Below are positions 1 to 11,003 of a stretch of DNA of 64,000 nt, piece by piece. Source of the DNA: Paraescarpia echinospica (lineage: Eukaryota > Annelida > Polychaeta > Sabellida > Siboglinidae); the NCBI GenBank assembly GCA_020002185.1, contig CM034536.1:10101944-10165943 (forward strand), in the 5' to 3' direction. The notes under the pieces were generated by a model that saw nothing but the letters and a program-made list of their open reading frames with translations, was not told where the DNA came from and did not search any database. The position numbers were made by a program, and so were the translations under genes. Numbering within the stretch: position 1 is the first letter of the stretch; each line of letters begins with the position of its first letter.

Positions 1-829
1 CAGAACTAACAAACATTAGGCTAGCACTGCACCTCATAGTTAGGCTGTGCATAATTATAAATGCATTATTATCGGAAACAATAAAGTGCTGCATAGCGGC
101 TTTTCTATAATTAGCCCACGAGAAACATAAATACACATTACTACAGTAGGATGTGAACAGTTTGTTCTTCACCTTCACTGAACAAAAGTGAAATTTTCTG
201 AGTAGAATATTTCTTCTGCCATACAGACTCCTTTCTTTGGATTTCATGTCCATTTCATCCAACAGATCATCACAGATCATATGGCCAAGCTTAAGAGCTA
301 CTTCAAAACCGTTTTTTCTTGTATCAATAAACATTATCTGCGACTTTACTCTGTCAAACAATATGTCGTTGTCACATCCATAATTGTATGATTCATCTAG
401 CAGTCTTTGCAACCCCTTAGCCGATGGGACCAATAGTACAATGTCATAAGCATACATGAGGTGATTAACAGTTGTATCGCCACAATAGCATCCGATGGGT
501 AGTTTCATCAGTAGCAAACTCAAATCATTCATGTATAAATTAAATAGGAAAGAAGATAGCATACCTCCTTGTCTAACTCCATTAGTCACAGAGAAGAAGT
601 TGGAAAATACCGAACCCCATTTAACACACATAGTCTGATTACAGTACCAATGACATATCACTTTAATTAAATATTTAGGCAGTCCAAGCTTAATTAGCTT
701 CGTAAATAATTGTGTGTGATTCACCCTGTCAAATGCCTTGGAGGCATCAAGGAAGGCAACATACATGCATGACCCATGATTAGTGTAATATCGAAGGAGC
801 TCCTTCAACACAAATACACACATTTCTGT

Positions 830-1351
830 TCAGTGCTTGGGTTTGAACCCAAATTGGTTACTTGTAGTTCGTAGATGACTTTGCATCCAATTATACAGTA
901 TTTTTTCCACTATTTTTGTGAACACATTAGACAGATATATCGGTCTATAGTTATCTCTGTCGCTGACACGTTTATTTTTATCCTTAATAATGGGAACAAT
1001 GACATATTTTTGCATATTTCTCGGTACGTAGCCGTGTGTAAGTATAGTCGACATATTTCCCGGTACGTAGCCGTGTGTAAGTATAGTCGACATCAATAGA
1101 ACCAATAAAACTGACAGCTGTCGATCCGCCAATTTCATATGCTCGCTGGTTATGCCGTCTAAACCAGGTGACTTATTGCAAGATAAATCTTTGATAATTT
1201 CATTAATTTCATTAACGTTCACCCTCATACCTTGGTCAAAGACGGCATGCTCCTGACAGAGATCAGCAAAAAATTCCTTGCTGCAACTCCCTCTAGTTTT
1301 TGATTTCCCTCCAGAAATCTCTATCATTTGTTTCACTAATTTTATCAACAA
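830..1351 (-). pseudogene. LINE D1 reverse transcriptase, N-terminal part
   Basis: A 173-codon frame contains the RT finger motifs NKSPGLDG, a VPIIKDK block and DNYRPI. It ends at QFGFKPKH, the position just before the palm. A short internal duplication is visible: MSTILTHGYVP occurs twice in a row, encoded by a 50-bp tandem repeat near 1018-1094. The palm follows in another frame toward base 1. It is a broken LINE remnant. Confidence 0.8.
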
Positions 1352-1697
1352 TTTTATCTGCTATATTGGAATTCGTGTTGTTCTTACATAATCTAAGTGC
1401 ATGTTTGAATTTGGACCTAGCCTGCCGCATAACGTCATAAATAGCAGCCATTCTGGGTTTGCCAATGTCCTTCCACAAAAGAGATGCATCTGTAGCTGCC
1501 ATGTGTAAATCCTTTACATGGTCGTTCCAACCAGGTGTAAACGGTTTCCTCTTTCCAGATACTTGCTTTAACATTTGTTCACCTGATTTTAATAATGCTA
1601 TAATGATCTCATCATAAAATGTGTCGAGGTCTGCAGTATGGCTATGATTATGTCAGTTCGCGTTAGAACATTTAATCCCTTCAGGGATTGCACTATT

Positions 1698-2288
1698 TCA
1701 CAAACCCTCACAGGTACATCTTGCATAGTATTCTAACTCACTGGATGAGAGATTATCCCCCTGTATACGCGGATTTGATTCATTTATCGTACTACCCTCA
1801 TATTCAGGCAACTCACTGAGTGTAATTGTATATAACACTGGATCAGACAGAATACATGCATACATAACGTTTATATCAGTAATGCAGTCTTTTGCATCAA
1901 AAGTACATATGATATGATCTAACCAAGAGGTAGTGCTCCACGCTGGGCTTACATATGTATATGTATCTCCGGGGAGGTGCTCCACATCTACAATTATGAG
2001 GCTATTGACAGTGCAGTAGCTCTGTAGAATTTCACCAAACATAGTTTGTTGAGCATGATTAACATTGAAGTCCCCCACAACAATAATACAGGTACTATTG
2101 ATACTTTCAATGAACACGTTAAGGTTAGCTAAACGGTCATTAAAGTTATCCCTATTTTCATAACTTTCAAATGGTAAATATGCATTGATAAGAAAGTATT
2201 CTTTCATACCATCACGGATTTTTATACAACATAGCCAGGCATAATCCGAATCAATCATTGATATACTGGCATCTAACGGTATTTCCAT
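1698..2288 (-). pseudogene. LINE D1 endonuclease domain fragment
   Basis: An open stretch of 196 codons encodes the middle and end of an apurinic-type (EEP) endonuclease: YLPFESY, VVGDFNVNH and a TTSWLDHIIC block that corresponds to the DH catalytic region. In-frame sequence continues upstream to about 2360 with a GRPYDGVGFPW segment typical of this domain, then stops at the neighbouring CR1-like element. The corresponding region of the second copy (23857-24183) aligns by eye in the FESY/VVGD blocks. The N-terminal catalytic Glu block is absent, so the domain cannot be functional. Confidence 0.8.
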
Positions 2289-2594
2289 GGAAAACCTACT
2301 CCATCATAAGGGCGACCTGTTATGATACCCCTAGCGGTGTCCACAAGAGACACATCATGACCATAACTTGCCTGGATAACTTGCCTGGATCTTCGGGTTT
2401 TAAAGTAAGGCACAACAGCCTTGTGTACACCCGCCTTTATGCATCGTATTTTGGTATTGAGAACGTGGCTTGTCTTGTTATTTTGTGCTTTTATTAAAAT
2501 TTAAACCTGTCCATCTTCAATTCTTTGTCGAGTTTTGTTTTGAAGGAGAGGATGTTTTCAGCGTTCACTGTTTGCTGAGAAAGGTTGTTCCAGT

Positions 2595-5500
2595 CTAGGA
2601 AGATGCGTTGTGAGAAGGAGTGTTTCCTAATATCAAGTCTGCTTGGTGTCTTATACAATTTTTTTTGTGGCCTCGTGTGCGGTTTGTTGTGATCTTGAAG
2701 AAGTCCTCTTGATTGATGTCGTCGATGCCATTGATAATTCTGTAGACTTGGATCAGGTCTCCTCTTCTTCTTCGGTATGCCAGACTTGGTAAGTTAAGAT
2801 GTTTCAGCCTGTCTTCATAGTTCAAGTTTCTTATTTCTGGGACCAGCTTGGATGCTCTCCGTTGTGCTCTTTCAAGGGTGTTGATGTCTACGGCGTAGTG
2901 CGGGTTCCAGATGGAGTCAGCATAGTCGAGATGTGGTCTCACTAGCGCTGTATATAATAATCGGAAGCTGCTACTGTCCAGATGTTTAAACGTGTGTTTG
3001 ATGAGGCCTGTCATCTGGTTTGCCTTCTTTGCAATGGTGCTAATATGCTGTCGGAATTTTAGGGATCTGTCGAACGTTACACCGAGATCTTTTTCTGTTT
3101 CTGATGTGCTGTCGATTTCTGACACTTCCCAATCTTTACTTGTCATCGTGTATGTGGTGTTAACCTTCGGCTTGCCAAAAGTCAGATGTTTGCATTTTGA
3201 TGGATTGAAATGTAACTGCCATTTCTCTGACCACGATGTTAGTTTGTTAATGTCTTCTTGTAATAGCTTTTTGTCCATTTCACACCTTACATCTCGATAT
3301 ATTTTTGTATCATCGGCGAAGATCTTGAGTCCACTGTTTATACCATCTGGTAGATCGTTGATGAACAGGATAAATAGAATGGGGCCAAGGACACTTCCCT
3401 GAGGTATGCCACTTGTGACCTCTGCCCAATCTGATAGCTTTCCATTTACTACTACCCTTTGTCTTCGTCCCGTTATGAAAGCTGCGATCCACGCTGCCAC
3501 TTCTCCTTGGATGCCATACGCAGTTAGTTTTTTTGCTAGTCTTTTGTGTGGCACCGTATCGAAGGCTTTCGCAAAGTCAAGATATATTGTGTCTACACAT
3601 CCGCCCGAGTCAATGGTGGTAGTCCAATTCTCCATGACTTCTAGGAGTTGGGTGGTGCATGACCTGCCTGGTCTAAATCCATGCTGATCTTTGTGGAACA
3701 TGTTGTTCATAGTCATATGAGTCAGGAGATGGTCTCGAATAATGCTTTCCATAATCTTACATGCTATGCATGTCAAACTGATTGGCCGGTAGTTGGAAGC
3801 ATATCTTTTTGAGTTCTTCTTGTGGAAGGCTGTTACGTGTGCTGTCTTCCATTGAGCTGGGAGCACTCCATCCTTCAATGACCTGTTGAAGATCAAAAGG
3901 AGGGGCTCCACCAGTTCATTTATCAGTTCATGTAGAACGTACGGGTGACATCTGTCTGGACCAGGTGACTTGTTTGTTTTTAAGTTGGTTAATTTAGCCA
4001 GGACTTCTTCTGCTGTGATTTCAATGCTGATCAGCAGGTTTCCATTATGTCTGTCTTCGAGTGTCGGAATTTCCGTCAGATCTTCATGTGAGAACGCACT
4101 TGTGAAAAATTTGTTTAGTGTGTCTGCTTTCTCTTGGTCTGTCTTTGCTGTTGTGCCATCATCCAAGTCAATTTCACCCATGGCAGATCTAAACTTTCTT
4201 CCATCTTGGACATAACGCCAGAACACCTTGAGGTTTTTGCTGACCTCTGTCGCAAACTTCCGTTCAAAGTCTTTTCTAGCTTTCCTTACAGCACTGGTCG
4301 CAATGTTTCTCACACGTGTGTATTCAACATAGTCTCTGTACTGTTTTGTCTCAGTGTACCTGTTCCAACTGTTGTACTTCTTTTTCACTTTCCTCATTGC
4401 ATCGCTGTTCATCCACAAAGGCTTAACTCTCTTTTCTGTTACTGTCTGTTTCTTTGGTATGTGTTTATCAACCAGGTCTGATAATGTGCTGTTCAGTTCT
4501 TGCCACATCTTGTCCACACTTAGGTTATTCAGAGTCTCCTTCCAGTTTATTTCTCTGAGTTTGCGCTTGATGTCAGTGTAGTTGCCTTTCTCAAACTGGT
4601 AACTTGCCTTCTCTTCACTCATTGTATCACAGTAGCAGTGACATTCTGTCTCAATGATTATGTGGTCACTTTTCCCTAGAGCTGGCTTCTGTTTTATGTT
4701 TTGTGCCATATTTTCATCATTGGTGATTATCAGATCAAGAAGTGATGGTTCTTGATTATGTCGATACCTGGTGGGGAAATTGACATGTTGATGTAGAAAG
4801 CAGTCACTCAGGGTTTCAAGTAGTTCCGTTTCTAACGTGTAATGTTCTGGTACTGTCCATGTCTCCCAATCAATGTATTTCATTTTAAAGTCTCCGGTTA
4901 TTAGGATATGTGTCACACCTCGACTGTTGCAGGCTGTTTTGATCAACTGAAGGAGTGTATCGTTGTTTTCAGAGTCACTGTTAGGACTACGGCATACTAC
5001 CCCTATCAGTAGTTTGTCCTTGTTTTTTAGATTGACTGTACACCAGGCAGATTCATTGAAGATGTCATCTGTAAGGGTCTCTTCTGGAATAGCTCTCAAC
5101 CACTTTCTCACATAAATTACAACCCCTCTACCTTCCAGGGTGTTTGGGAAAGCATCATAGCCATCTATGTCAATCATTTGTTTTGTTAGTGTTATGTCAC
5201 TGGCTTTTGGGCAGACTTCGGTTACCGTGATAATATCTGGCATCTCATTAGCAATTAATGTCTTCAGCTCATCCATTTTGTTAGTTAGTGTGTCAGCATT
5301 TGTTGACCAACATTTCAGTGTCTTTTTGCAGTCTATGTGCTGTGCTTCGCTATCAATAACTTGTGCATTTTTTTCCTCTCCTTGTGCTTGTGGTGCTTTG
5401 GTAAACAAATTGTGCATGTGTTGAGGGTTTGGAACATCATTTTTTTTATTAAGTATTCCCTTCGTCTTCGGGGGCTCCTCGAAAGGGCTGATGGTTGGCT

Positions 5501-5657
5501 TCCTGATGTGTGGATCTTCGGTCATGGGTTGTTGTGTTGCCCATGTTTCCAGAAGTGCTACTTGCCCATTCTGATTGTGGTGTTGCATGTCTGGCTGTAC
5601 CATGTGGAACATCTTGGTTGTTGTTTGGTCTTCTTTCTTTTTGGATGATGAGACCAT
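2595..5657 (-). CDS. LINE element A ORF2: endonuclease plus reverse transcriptase
   Basis: The frame has 1020 codons. Residues about 115-340 are an EEP endonuclease (WSTNADTLTNK, VTEVCPK, LGKSDHIII). Its normally invariant GDFN reads GDFK near 4885. Residues about 540-860 are the reverse transcriptase: NKSPGPD, YRPISL, YLDFAKAFDTVPH, GIPQGSVLGP and an intact FADDTKIY. The tail after GHKKN differs from copy 2 because a run of eight T here (near 2660) is nine in copy 2 at 29890. The shift replaces the last 46 or so residues with an unrelated 20-residue end. It would cut target DNA and copy the element's RNA by target-primed reverse transcription. The endonuclease change and altered C terminus suggest reduced or lost activity. 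Confidence 0.85.
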   Translation of the reverse strand: MVSSSKKKEDQTTTKMFHMVQPDMQHHNQNGQVALLETWATQQPMTEDPHIRKPTISPFEEPPKTKGILNKKNDVPNPQHMHNLFTKAPQAQGEEKNAQVIDSEAQHIDCKKTLKCWSTNADTLTNKMDELKTLIANEMPDIITVTEVCPKASDITLTKQMIDIDGYDAFPNTLEGRGVVIYVRKWLRAIPEETLTDDIFNESAWCTVNLKNKDKLLIGVVCRSPNSDSENNDTLLQLIKTACNSRGVTHILITGDFKMKYIDWETWTVPEHYTLETELLETLSDCFLHQHVNFPTRYRHNQEPSLLDLIITNDENMAQNIKQKPALGKSDHIIIETECHCYCDTMSEEKASYQFEKGNYTDIKRKLREINWKETLNNLSVDKMWQELNSTLSDLVDKHIPKKQTVTEKRVKPLWMNSDAMRKVKKKYNSWNRYTETKQYRDYVEYTRVRNIATSAVRKARKDFERKFATEVSKNLKVFWRYVQDGRKFRSAMGEIDLDDGTTAKTDQEKADTLNKFFTSAFSHEDLTEIPTLEDRHNGNLLISIEITAEEVLAKLTNLKTNKSPGPDRCHPYVLHELINELVEPLLLIFNRSLKDGVLPAQWKTAHVTAFHKKNSKRYASNYRPISLTCIACKIMESIIRDHLLTHMTMNNMFHKDQHGFRPGRSCTTQLLEVMENWTTTIDSGGCVDTIYLDFAKAFDTVPHKRLAKKLTAYGIQGEVAAWIAAFITGRRQRVVVNGKLSDWAEVTSGIPQGSVLGPILFILFINDLPDGINSGLKIFADDTKIYRDVRCEMDKKLLQEDINKLTSWSEKWQLHFNPSKCKHLTFGKPKVNTTYTMTSKDWEVSEIDSTSETEKDLGVTFDRSLKFRQHISTIAKKANQMTGLIKHTFKHLDSSSFRLLYTALVRPHLDYADSIWNPHYAVDINTLERAQRRASKLVPEIRNLNYEDRLKHLNLPSLAYRRRRGDLIQVYRIINGIDDINQEDFFKITTNRTRGHKKNCIRHQADLILGNTPSHNASS

Positions 5658-6894
5658 TTTTTATGAAAAGATCTGTCTCACCTTCATGCTTTCTTGTGGC
5701 AAGTTCAGCACGCAATTTCCTGTTCTTTTCTCGTTCTTGAAACGTGAGGTCAGGTTTTATGAACACTTTCTTGAAGGCAGCATTTTCGGTGATCTCTCGA
5801 ACTTTAGAAGCATTTGATAGCAGGGATCTCTTCTTGGCAACGGTGTCGACTGTCACTTTTAGTAGTCTGTCTCTGTTTTCTGTTCTTTTACCCAGTCTAA
5901 TGACTTCTTTCACTGTAAAGTCTGTGATGCCAATACATGCTGCTAGATCTGCTACTGACATCATATCATGATGTTTTCTCTCTTCTGTGTTGGCTGAGAT
6001 TGATTCTTTCATATTGTGAACGATCACATTATATTTTCTGCATTCCCTGTCTCTATACTCATCCACCACTTTATTTACCTCTGCACTGATTGCTTCTGTC
6101 TGGCTGTTTGGGCTCATGGGATGATGAACAAGGGATGTACCTGTGGCTGTGCTGTTTGACAGTTGTTCTACATTTGCCGCCAGTACTGAGACCTTCATGG
6201 ACAGATCTTCTACAGTCTTCTTGTCTGCTTTTGTGTTTATTTTGGTTTCAGCAATGCTTAGTCTCTCAGAGTATTTTGACAGGTATGCTTCACATTCCTG
6301 TTCAATTGTTCTATCAGTTCTCACAGCAGTCAATGCATTTTTGTCACAACCGTCACAGAACCAGTGCGTGTTCTTCCTTTTCCTCATGTAATTATACTCT
6401 GTTTCATCCATATCTATACATTTAGCACAAAACCATCCTAGACATCTTTTACACATTAACAGTTTGTCATCGTCATCAGTGAAATCGATATTGCATGCTT
6501 TACATGTTGTTATATCATCGTCACTATGCCGGGCGATGTCATTGTGAGTTAGTTCCGTAACGCTACCCCGTTCGGGCCGTTGTTTACCCCGCGAAGCCGG
6601 AATAGATCCCTTTCTTTTTGTTGCTTTGCCCTTGTTTGTATGTGCCTTGTCCTGTGATTCAGTAGGTAAATGGGACTTACCGGATGTTTTCTCTGTCCCT
6701 TTTGCCCTACCTGTCTGCTCTGCCTTACTTGTTTGGCTGCATTCGTCGTCAATGTTTACTTTATTTTGCTTCATCCGGGCATCTCTTTGCTTTTCTCCCA
6801 AGGCTTCCCTGGATACGGGTTTTGGTGTGACATTTTCTTGAATATTTTCACATCCATCTAGCATTTTACTGCTCTCTGTACGTTCTCTCGGCAT
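5449..6894 (-). CDS. LINE element A ORF1 protein (PHD-like finger plus RNA-binding type domain)
   Basis: This intact 481-codon frame starts at the first ATG. Residues about 1-120 are basic and low in complexity. Residues about 130-190 form a PHD/RING-like Cys/His finger (CKAC, CKRCLGWFCAKC, HWFCDGC). A predicted coiled coil follows at about 200-260. The C-terminal half (KYNVIVHNM, VIRLGKR, RDRLLKVTV, KKVFIKPD) resembles the RRM/CTD-type domain of LINE ORF1 proteins that bind RNA as trimers. Its likely role is nucleic-acid binding in the retrotransposition particle. It overlaps the start of ORF2 by about 209 nt in another frame, so the real ORF2 start may be a later Met. No stop or frameshift is seen. 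Confidence 0.8.
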   Translation of the reverse strand: MPRERTESSKMLDGCENIQENVTPKPVSREALGEKQRDARMKQNKVNIDDECSQTSKAEQTGRAKGTEKTSGKSHLPTESQDKAHTNKGKATKRKGSIPASRGKQRPERGSVTELTHNDIARHSDDDITTCKACNIDFTDDDDKLLMCKRCLGWFCAKCIDMDETEYNYMRKRKNTHWFCDGCDKNALTAVRTDRTIEQECEAYLSKYSERLSIAETKINTKADKKTVEDLSMKVSVLAANVEQLSNSTATGTSLVHHPMSPNSQTEAISAEVNKVVDEYRDRECRKYNVIVHNMKESISANTEERKHHDMMSVADLAACIGITDFTVKEVIRLGKRTENRDRLLKVTVDTVAKKRSLLSNASKVREITENAAFKKVFIKPDLTFQEREKNRKLRAELATRKHEGETDLFIKNGLIIQKERRPNNNQDVPHGTARHATPQSEWASSTSGNMGNTTTHDRRSTHQEANHQPFRGAPEDEGNT

Positions 6895-7110
6895 AGTACT
6901 TTTGTTTGGGATTGAAGATATTTGATTTTATTAACGCAAAAACTGTTTTTTTCTAGCCCTTATGAAAATCGTACTGCTCGCGCCAAGCCTCGTTCTCGAT
7001 CTCTCATAGAAAGCTGTTGCTGGACATCATCGTCAACTGTTCATCGGCGTCTGGAAAAGCATGTGGAATATAGCATCATCATCATCATCATCCAAAAAAT
7101 TTTGTTTTGA

Positions 7111-8544
7111 GATGTAGAGCAACCTGCGATGACCTGATTGTGATCCTTATCATAGTTGGAGCTTTTCAGTCGCTTCGTCTGCATATCTGCTCTACTATAT
7201 TTTCAGGTGTCCTTAGCAGTGTATACCGTTTGCATTACATAGTTTTGTCCATGACTAAGTTTGTACTCGGAAGCAGTATATATGCGCGACGTTCATCGAT
7301 TGGGTTACACTAACTTTAAATGTTGACGCTGAATATTACGTTTATTTAGTAAAGTTGTTTTGTATGCCAGAGTGTGGTAAATAATGTTTTGTTGAGTTTT
7401 TTTAATGGCAGTGTGAACACTATCTTCCAACTCCACCTATGCCTGGTATATCTGGCCCTGCCACCACGCACCTCTCCAAGGGTTGCGGATGTTGTGTCAA
7501 ACTGATAGCACAACCGCTACAATTTGTGGGTGATTGACTTGATCGTGACACCGGCCTAGTGTTATTGCGGAGAAAACAGGTTGTGGTTTCAACACAATAA
7601 TTATCCATTCATAAGTTGCCAGTAAACCTCAAGACGTGTTGAGTAAGTATTCCATATCGCTGGCGTGAACTCAACATTTAACCATTTGTCTTGTCCATTG
7701 TTAATCAATGATATATTTTTCGTCACCAGTATTTGCAATGTATCTTATCTCATAGTTGAGAATATACCTCAGCAACAACTGCCAGCAACAACTGACAAAC
7801 TAGTGAACATGTATGTATTCATATATGAACCACATATTGATTTCACAACCTTAAGTTGCACTAAGATCATGTTCGTAAAACGTATATGCATGGCAGCCAT
7901 CTTGAATTTCAATATGGCCGTCACCTGAGGATATAGCATATAGTACAAAATGGATTGCTTGACCATGAAAATGTTGGGATAGACACAGAACATGCTTGTA
8001 TGTTGCTTAGAAGCTGATATATTTGGGTGATGAATTCCCATGGCGGTCATCTTGAATTTCGATATGGCCGTTATCCTTAGATACTACACATGACAGAAAT
8101 GTATTCCTTGATCCTGGAAATGTTGGGTTAGACACAAAGAACTTGTTTTATGCTGCTTAGAAGCTGGGATATCCGGGATAATTGATTTCCGTGGCGGCTA
8201 TTTTAAAACTCAAGAGGGCGGCTTGGTACTATGTCGATAGCGATGGCTACCTAGCATTAAATGAATCAATATATCATAAACTACATGTATGCCAATTTTC
8301 ATGCTTTTGTCAAAAAGTGCACAATTACATCCCTTGGCCGCTCTACTAAATGCTACATACTGGCAAAGCTAAATACTGCAATCATTGGTGTCGGAACCGG
8401 GTGAATATTCGGGTGGCTGAGGCTCACCAAAAATCTCAAATTCCCCCCTTGGGACCTCACCAAAACCTCCAATTGCACTCCGTCCCTTCTAAGGATCAGT
8501 ACAAACTCAATTACATGTGCGAGTGACGCATATAAACATATCAT
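7111..8544. other. Gene-poor stretch with a diverged ~140-bp tandem repeat
   Basis: No convincing coding exon was seen. Between about 7890 and 8220 a unit of roughly 140 bp occurs two and a half times with divergence. Recognisable blocks are 'ggc.gccatcttgaatttc.atatggccgt', 'gaaatgttggg.tagacacaga' and 'tgctgcttagaagctg.gatat'. The rest is AT-rich sequence without recognised domains. Confidence 0.5.
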
Positions 8545-9468
8545 TGGTATCTGGCTAAGCTATCAGAGCTTGTGGTATCTGGCTAAGCTACCAGAGTGTG
8601 TGGTATCTGGCTAAGCTATCAGAGTGTGTGGTATCTGGCTAAGCTATCAGAATGTGTGGTATCTGGCTAAGCTATCAGTGTGTGTGGTATCTGGCTAAGC
8701 TATCAGAGTGTGTGGTATCTGGCTAAGCTATCAGAGTGTGTGGTATCTGGCTAAGCTATCAGTGTGTGGTATCTGGCTAAGCTACCAGAGTGTGTGGTAT
8801 CTGGCTAAGCTATCAGAGTGTGTGGTATCTGGCTAAGCTATCAGAGTGTGTGATATCTGGCTAAGCTATCAGAGTGTGTGGTATCTGGCTAAGCTATCAG
8901 TGTGTGTGGTATCTGGCTAAGCTATCACAGTGTGTGGTATCTGGCTAAGCTATCAGTGTGTGTGGTATCTGGCTAAGCTATCACAGTGTGTGGTATCTGG
9001 CTAAGCTATCAGTGTGTGTGGTATCTGGCTAAGCTATCAGAGTGTGTGGTATCTGGCTAAGCTATCAGTGTGTGTGGTATCTGGCTAAGCTATCACAGTG
9101 TGTGGTATCTGGCTAAGCTATCAGTGTGTGTGGTATCTGGCTAAGCTATCACAGTGTGTGGTATCTGGCTAAGCTATCAGTGTGTGTGGTATCTGGCTAA
9201 GCTATCACAGTGTGTGGTATCTGGCTAAGCTATCAGTGTGTGTGGTATCTGGCTAAGCTATCAGTGTGTGTGGTATCTGGCTAAGCTATCACAGTGTGTG
9301 GTATCTGGCTAAGCTATCAGAGTGTGTGGTATCTAGCTAAGCTATCAGAGTGTGTGGTATCTGGCTAAGCTACCAGAGAGTGCGGTATCTGGCTAAGCTA
9401 TCAGAGTGTGTGGTATCTGGCTAAGCTACCAGAGTGTGTGGTATCTGGCTAAGCTATCAGTGTGTGCC
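8545..9468. repeat. 28-bp minisatellite, about 33 copies
   Basis: The unit is 28 bp with the core GGTATCTGGCTAAGCTATCA followed by a variable 8-base part (GAGTGTGT, GTGTGTGT or CAGTGTGT). Copies are almost identical, which points to recent expansion. From about 8890 to 9300 the GTGTGTGT and CAGTGTGT variants largely alternate, giving a 56-bp higher-order unit. No reading frame of interest crosses it. Confidence 0.95.
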
Positions 9469-10994
9469 TCTAAAAGAGTAATTAAACAATGACAATTGGC
9501 AACTGTAATCAAGAATGTTTTGCCACTAGTCTACTGTAATAACAGTTTTGAAGTCACATGCTCTAAATTGCACGGACAGCGCCATTGTGATAGAAAGCCT
9601 GACATCACGGAGTCCTACTCTTCCCAGTGTTGCGGTCGCCGAACTGGAAACAACATTTTTGTTTCCGTTGCTCGGTTGCTCATATATATTGGCTGTTTGT
9701 TAGCATATTGAATTATATATCTCAGCTGACTTAAGACCATTTTCAGTTATGTAAGTTGTGTTATGTCTGCTATGGCACGTTTATATCCATAGCCGGTACA
9801 GACGGATTTGCTCTGTAGCTGTAATTTGTAAAAATGTTGCGTCCGCATGGTGCACGATATGGCACTATAAGTATAACAGTTATTCATGCATATAAAATAT
9901 AACTCAGCTTGTTAAGGGGTAAAAGAAACCAACATACGAGACAGCGCACTACCCTACACCCAGCCACTTACTCACGGAACATCCAAACAATTGCAGCAAT
10001 TACCACCACTAGTATGCTGAACTTGTGCCCCTACCTTGAGAACGTCTAACTACTTAAATATTCCACTGGAATCGACAATTAAGGCATTGTTTGATGGCAT
10101 TAATTATAGTGATCGCGGCTCGTTTCACGACAATTTCGAGTTTTATGTCGACATTAGCAGCGTTACGAAATAGTGTTGACAGAGATGTGTTACCGTCAAT
10201 CAACGTCCAACGACCAACAACTGCTAGACGCGACGACTGAAGGACGAGTCATTTTGCCGTGTCGTTGATAATTCATTATTTAGTTACGAGTTGGCTGCAA
10301 ATACGAGAAAAGTAGACGAAATTACCGAGAAATGTTGTCATTGGCGACAACAGAAATTACGAGTTTAATGCTACTCGTCACCTGGTTTATCCCATTGCGA
10401 ATTCGGTTCTTTCGTGTCCAAATATGTGTGGATAATTTAAATAATACCCCAGTCTGTTAAACAAGAAGACTATACGTTTGTTTAGATGGTCGAAGGTATT
10501 TACTTTGGCCGTTGCATCTTGTAACTGGCCAAAGTCAACTGCCGGACCGACATTACCGAGGCCTCGTTAGCCTCCAACGCACTGAATTTATCGATGACGT
10601 GGTTTATGTAGAGTATGAAATGTCGATAATGTCAACACGGAAAACCGTGATAATTTCAATTTTGAGAATCTCGTGAATTAATTGCAGGCAGGAATTAATT
10701 AAGCAGTAGCTAGATGATTTTACTAAAACAAGATAAAAACGTTGCACACACGAGAAATTAGACAAGCAAAAACTCGAAATTGTCATTCCCCATAACTGTT
10801 ACGCGTGGTTTGTTGGACCACGATTGGGTGTAAGCTGGTTGTTAGTAACTATATATTAATACGCTGACTTTTGAGTTACATCTCCTCCTAGGTGCCGATG
10901 TTCACTCGCCTCCTTCTAAGTGCAGTTGCCTCCTTCGATCATTGGCCTCTCATCTACCAATTGACCACTTTTTAAAATGTAGATATTTGAGTGT
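9469..10994. other. Non-coding stretch, nothing recognised
   Basis: There are only short chance frames and no domain motifs. Several ATG-poor, AT-rich blocks are present, with no clear repeat or RNA gene. Confidence 0.4.
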
Positions 10995-11003
10995 TTGTTG
11001 CTC

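Larger units (their letters stand above)
1..2362 (-). mobile_element. Decayed non-LTR retrotransposon (LINE copy D1)
   Basis: The minus strand encodes, in broken frames, an endonuclease/exonuclease/phosphatase domain (1698-2288, with VVGDFN and WLDHII), a linker (1293-1574) and a reverse transcriptase (830-1351, with NKSPGLDG and DNYRP). The palm continues to the left edge, with DASKAFDRV near 740-720 and GVRQGG near 570. The active-site box near 455 reads YAYD instead of YADD. Frames are disrupted several times, so this is a dead copy. It continues past base 1, and its 5' side stops where the next element begins near 2362. The same family recurs on the plus strand at 23760-27800. The LINE assignment is firm; the clade (CR1/Jockey-like) is inferred. 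Confidence 0.85.
2363..7110 (-). mobile_element. Near-complete CR1-like LINE (element A, copy 1)
   Basis: This minus-strand element has two overlapping ORFs (ORF1 6894-5449, ORF2 5657-2595). Its 3' end carries two tandem copies of a 13-base motif (plus-strand ATAACTTGCCTGG, 2363-2388), the kind of terminal microsatellite that closes CR1 elements. The 5' end is not precisely visible; non-coding sequence at 6895-7110 may be its 5' UTR. A second, 5'-truncated copy lies at 28160-28231 plus 29655-30607 and confirms the 3' end. It has a one-base deletion in ORF2 and a changed endonuclease residue (see findings), so this copy is probably not autonomous although it looks young. Confidence 0.85.

Noticed and set aside
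2992..6861. Many plus-strand frames opposite LINE element A
   Set aside because: They are antisense shadows of the minus-strand ORF1 and ORF2, without domains.
8545..9468. Regular array considered as CRISPR
   Set aside because: Units are directly adjacent, there are no unique spacers, and the DNA is eukaryotic.
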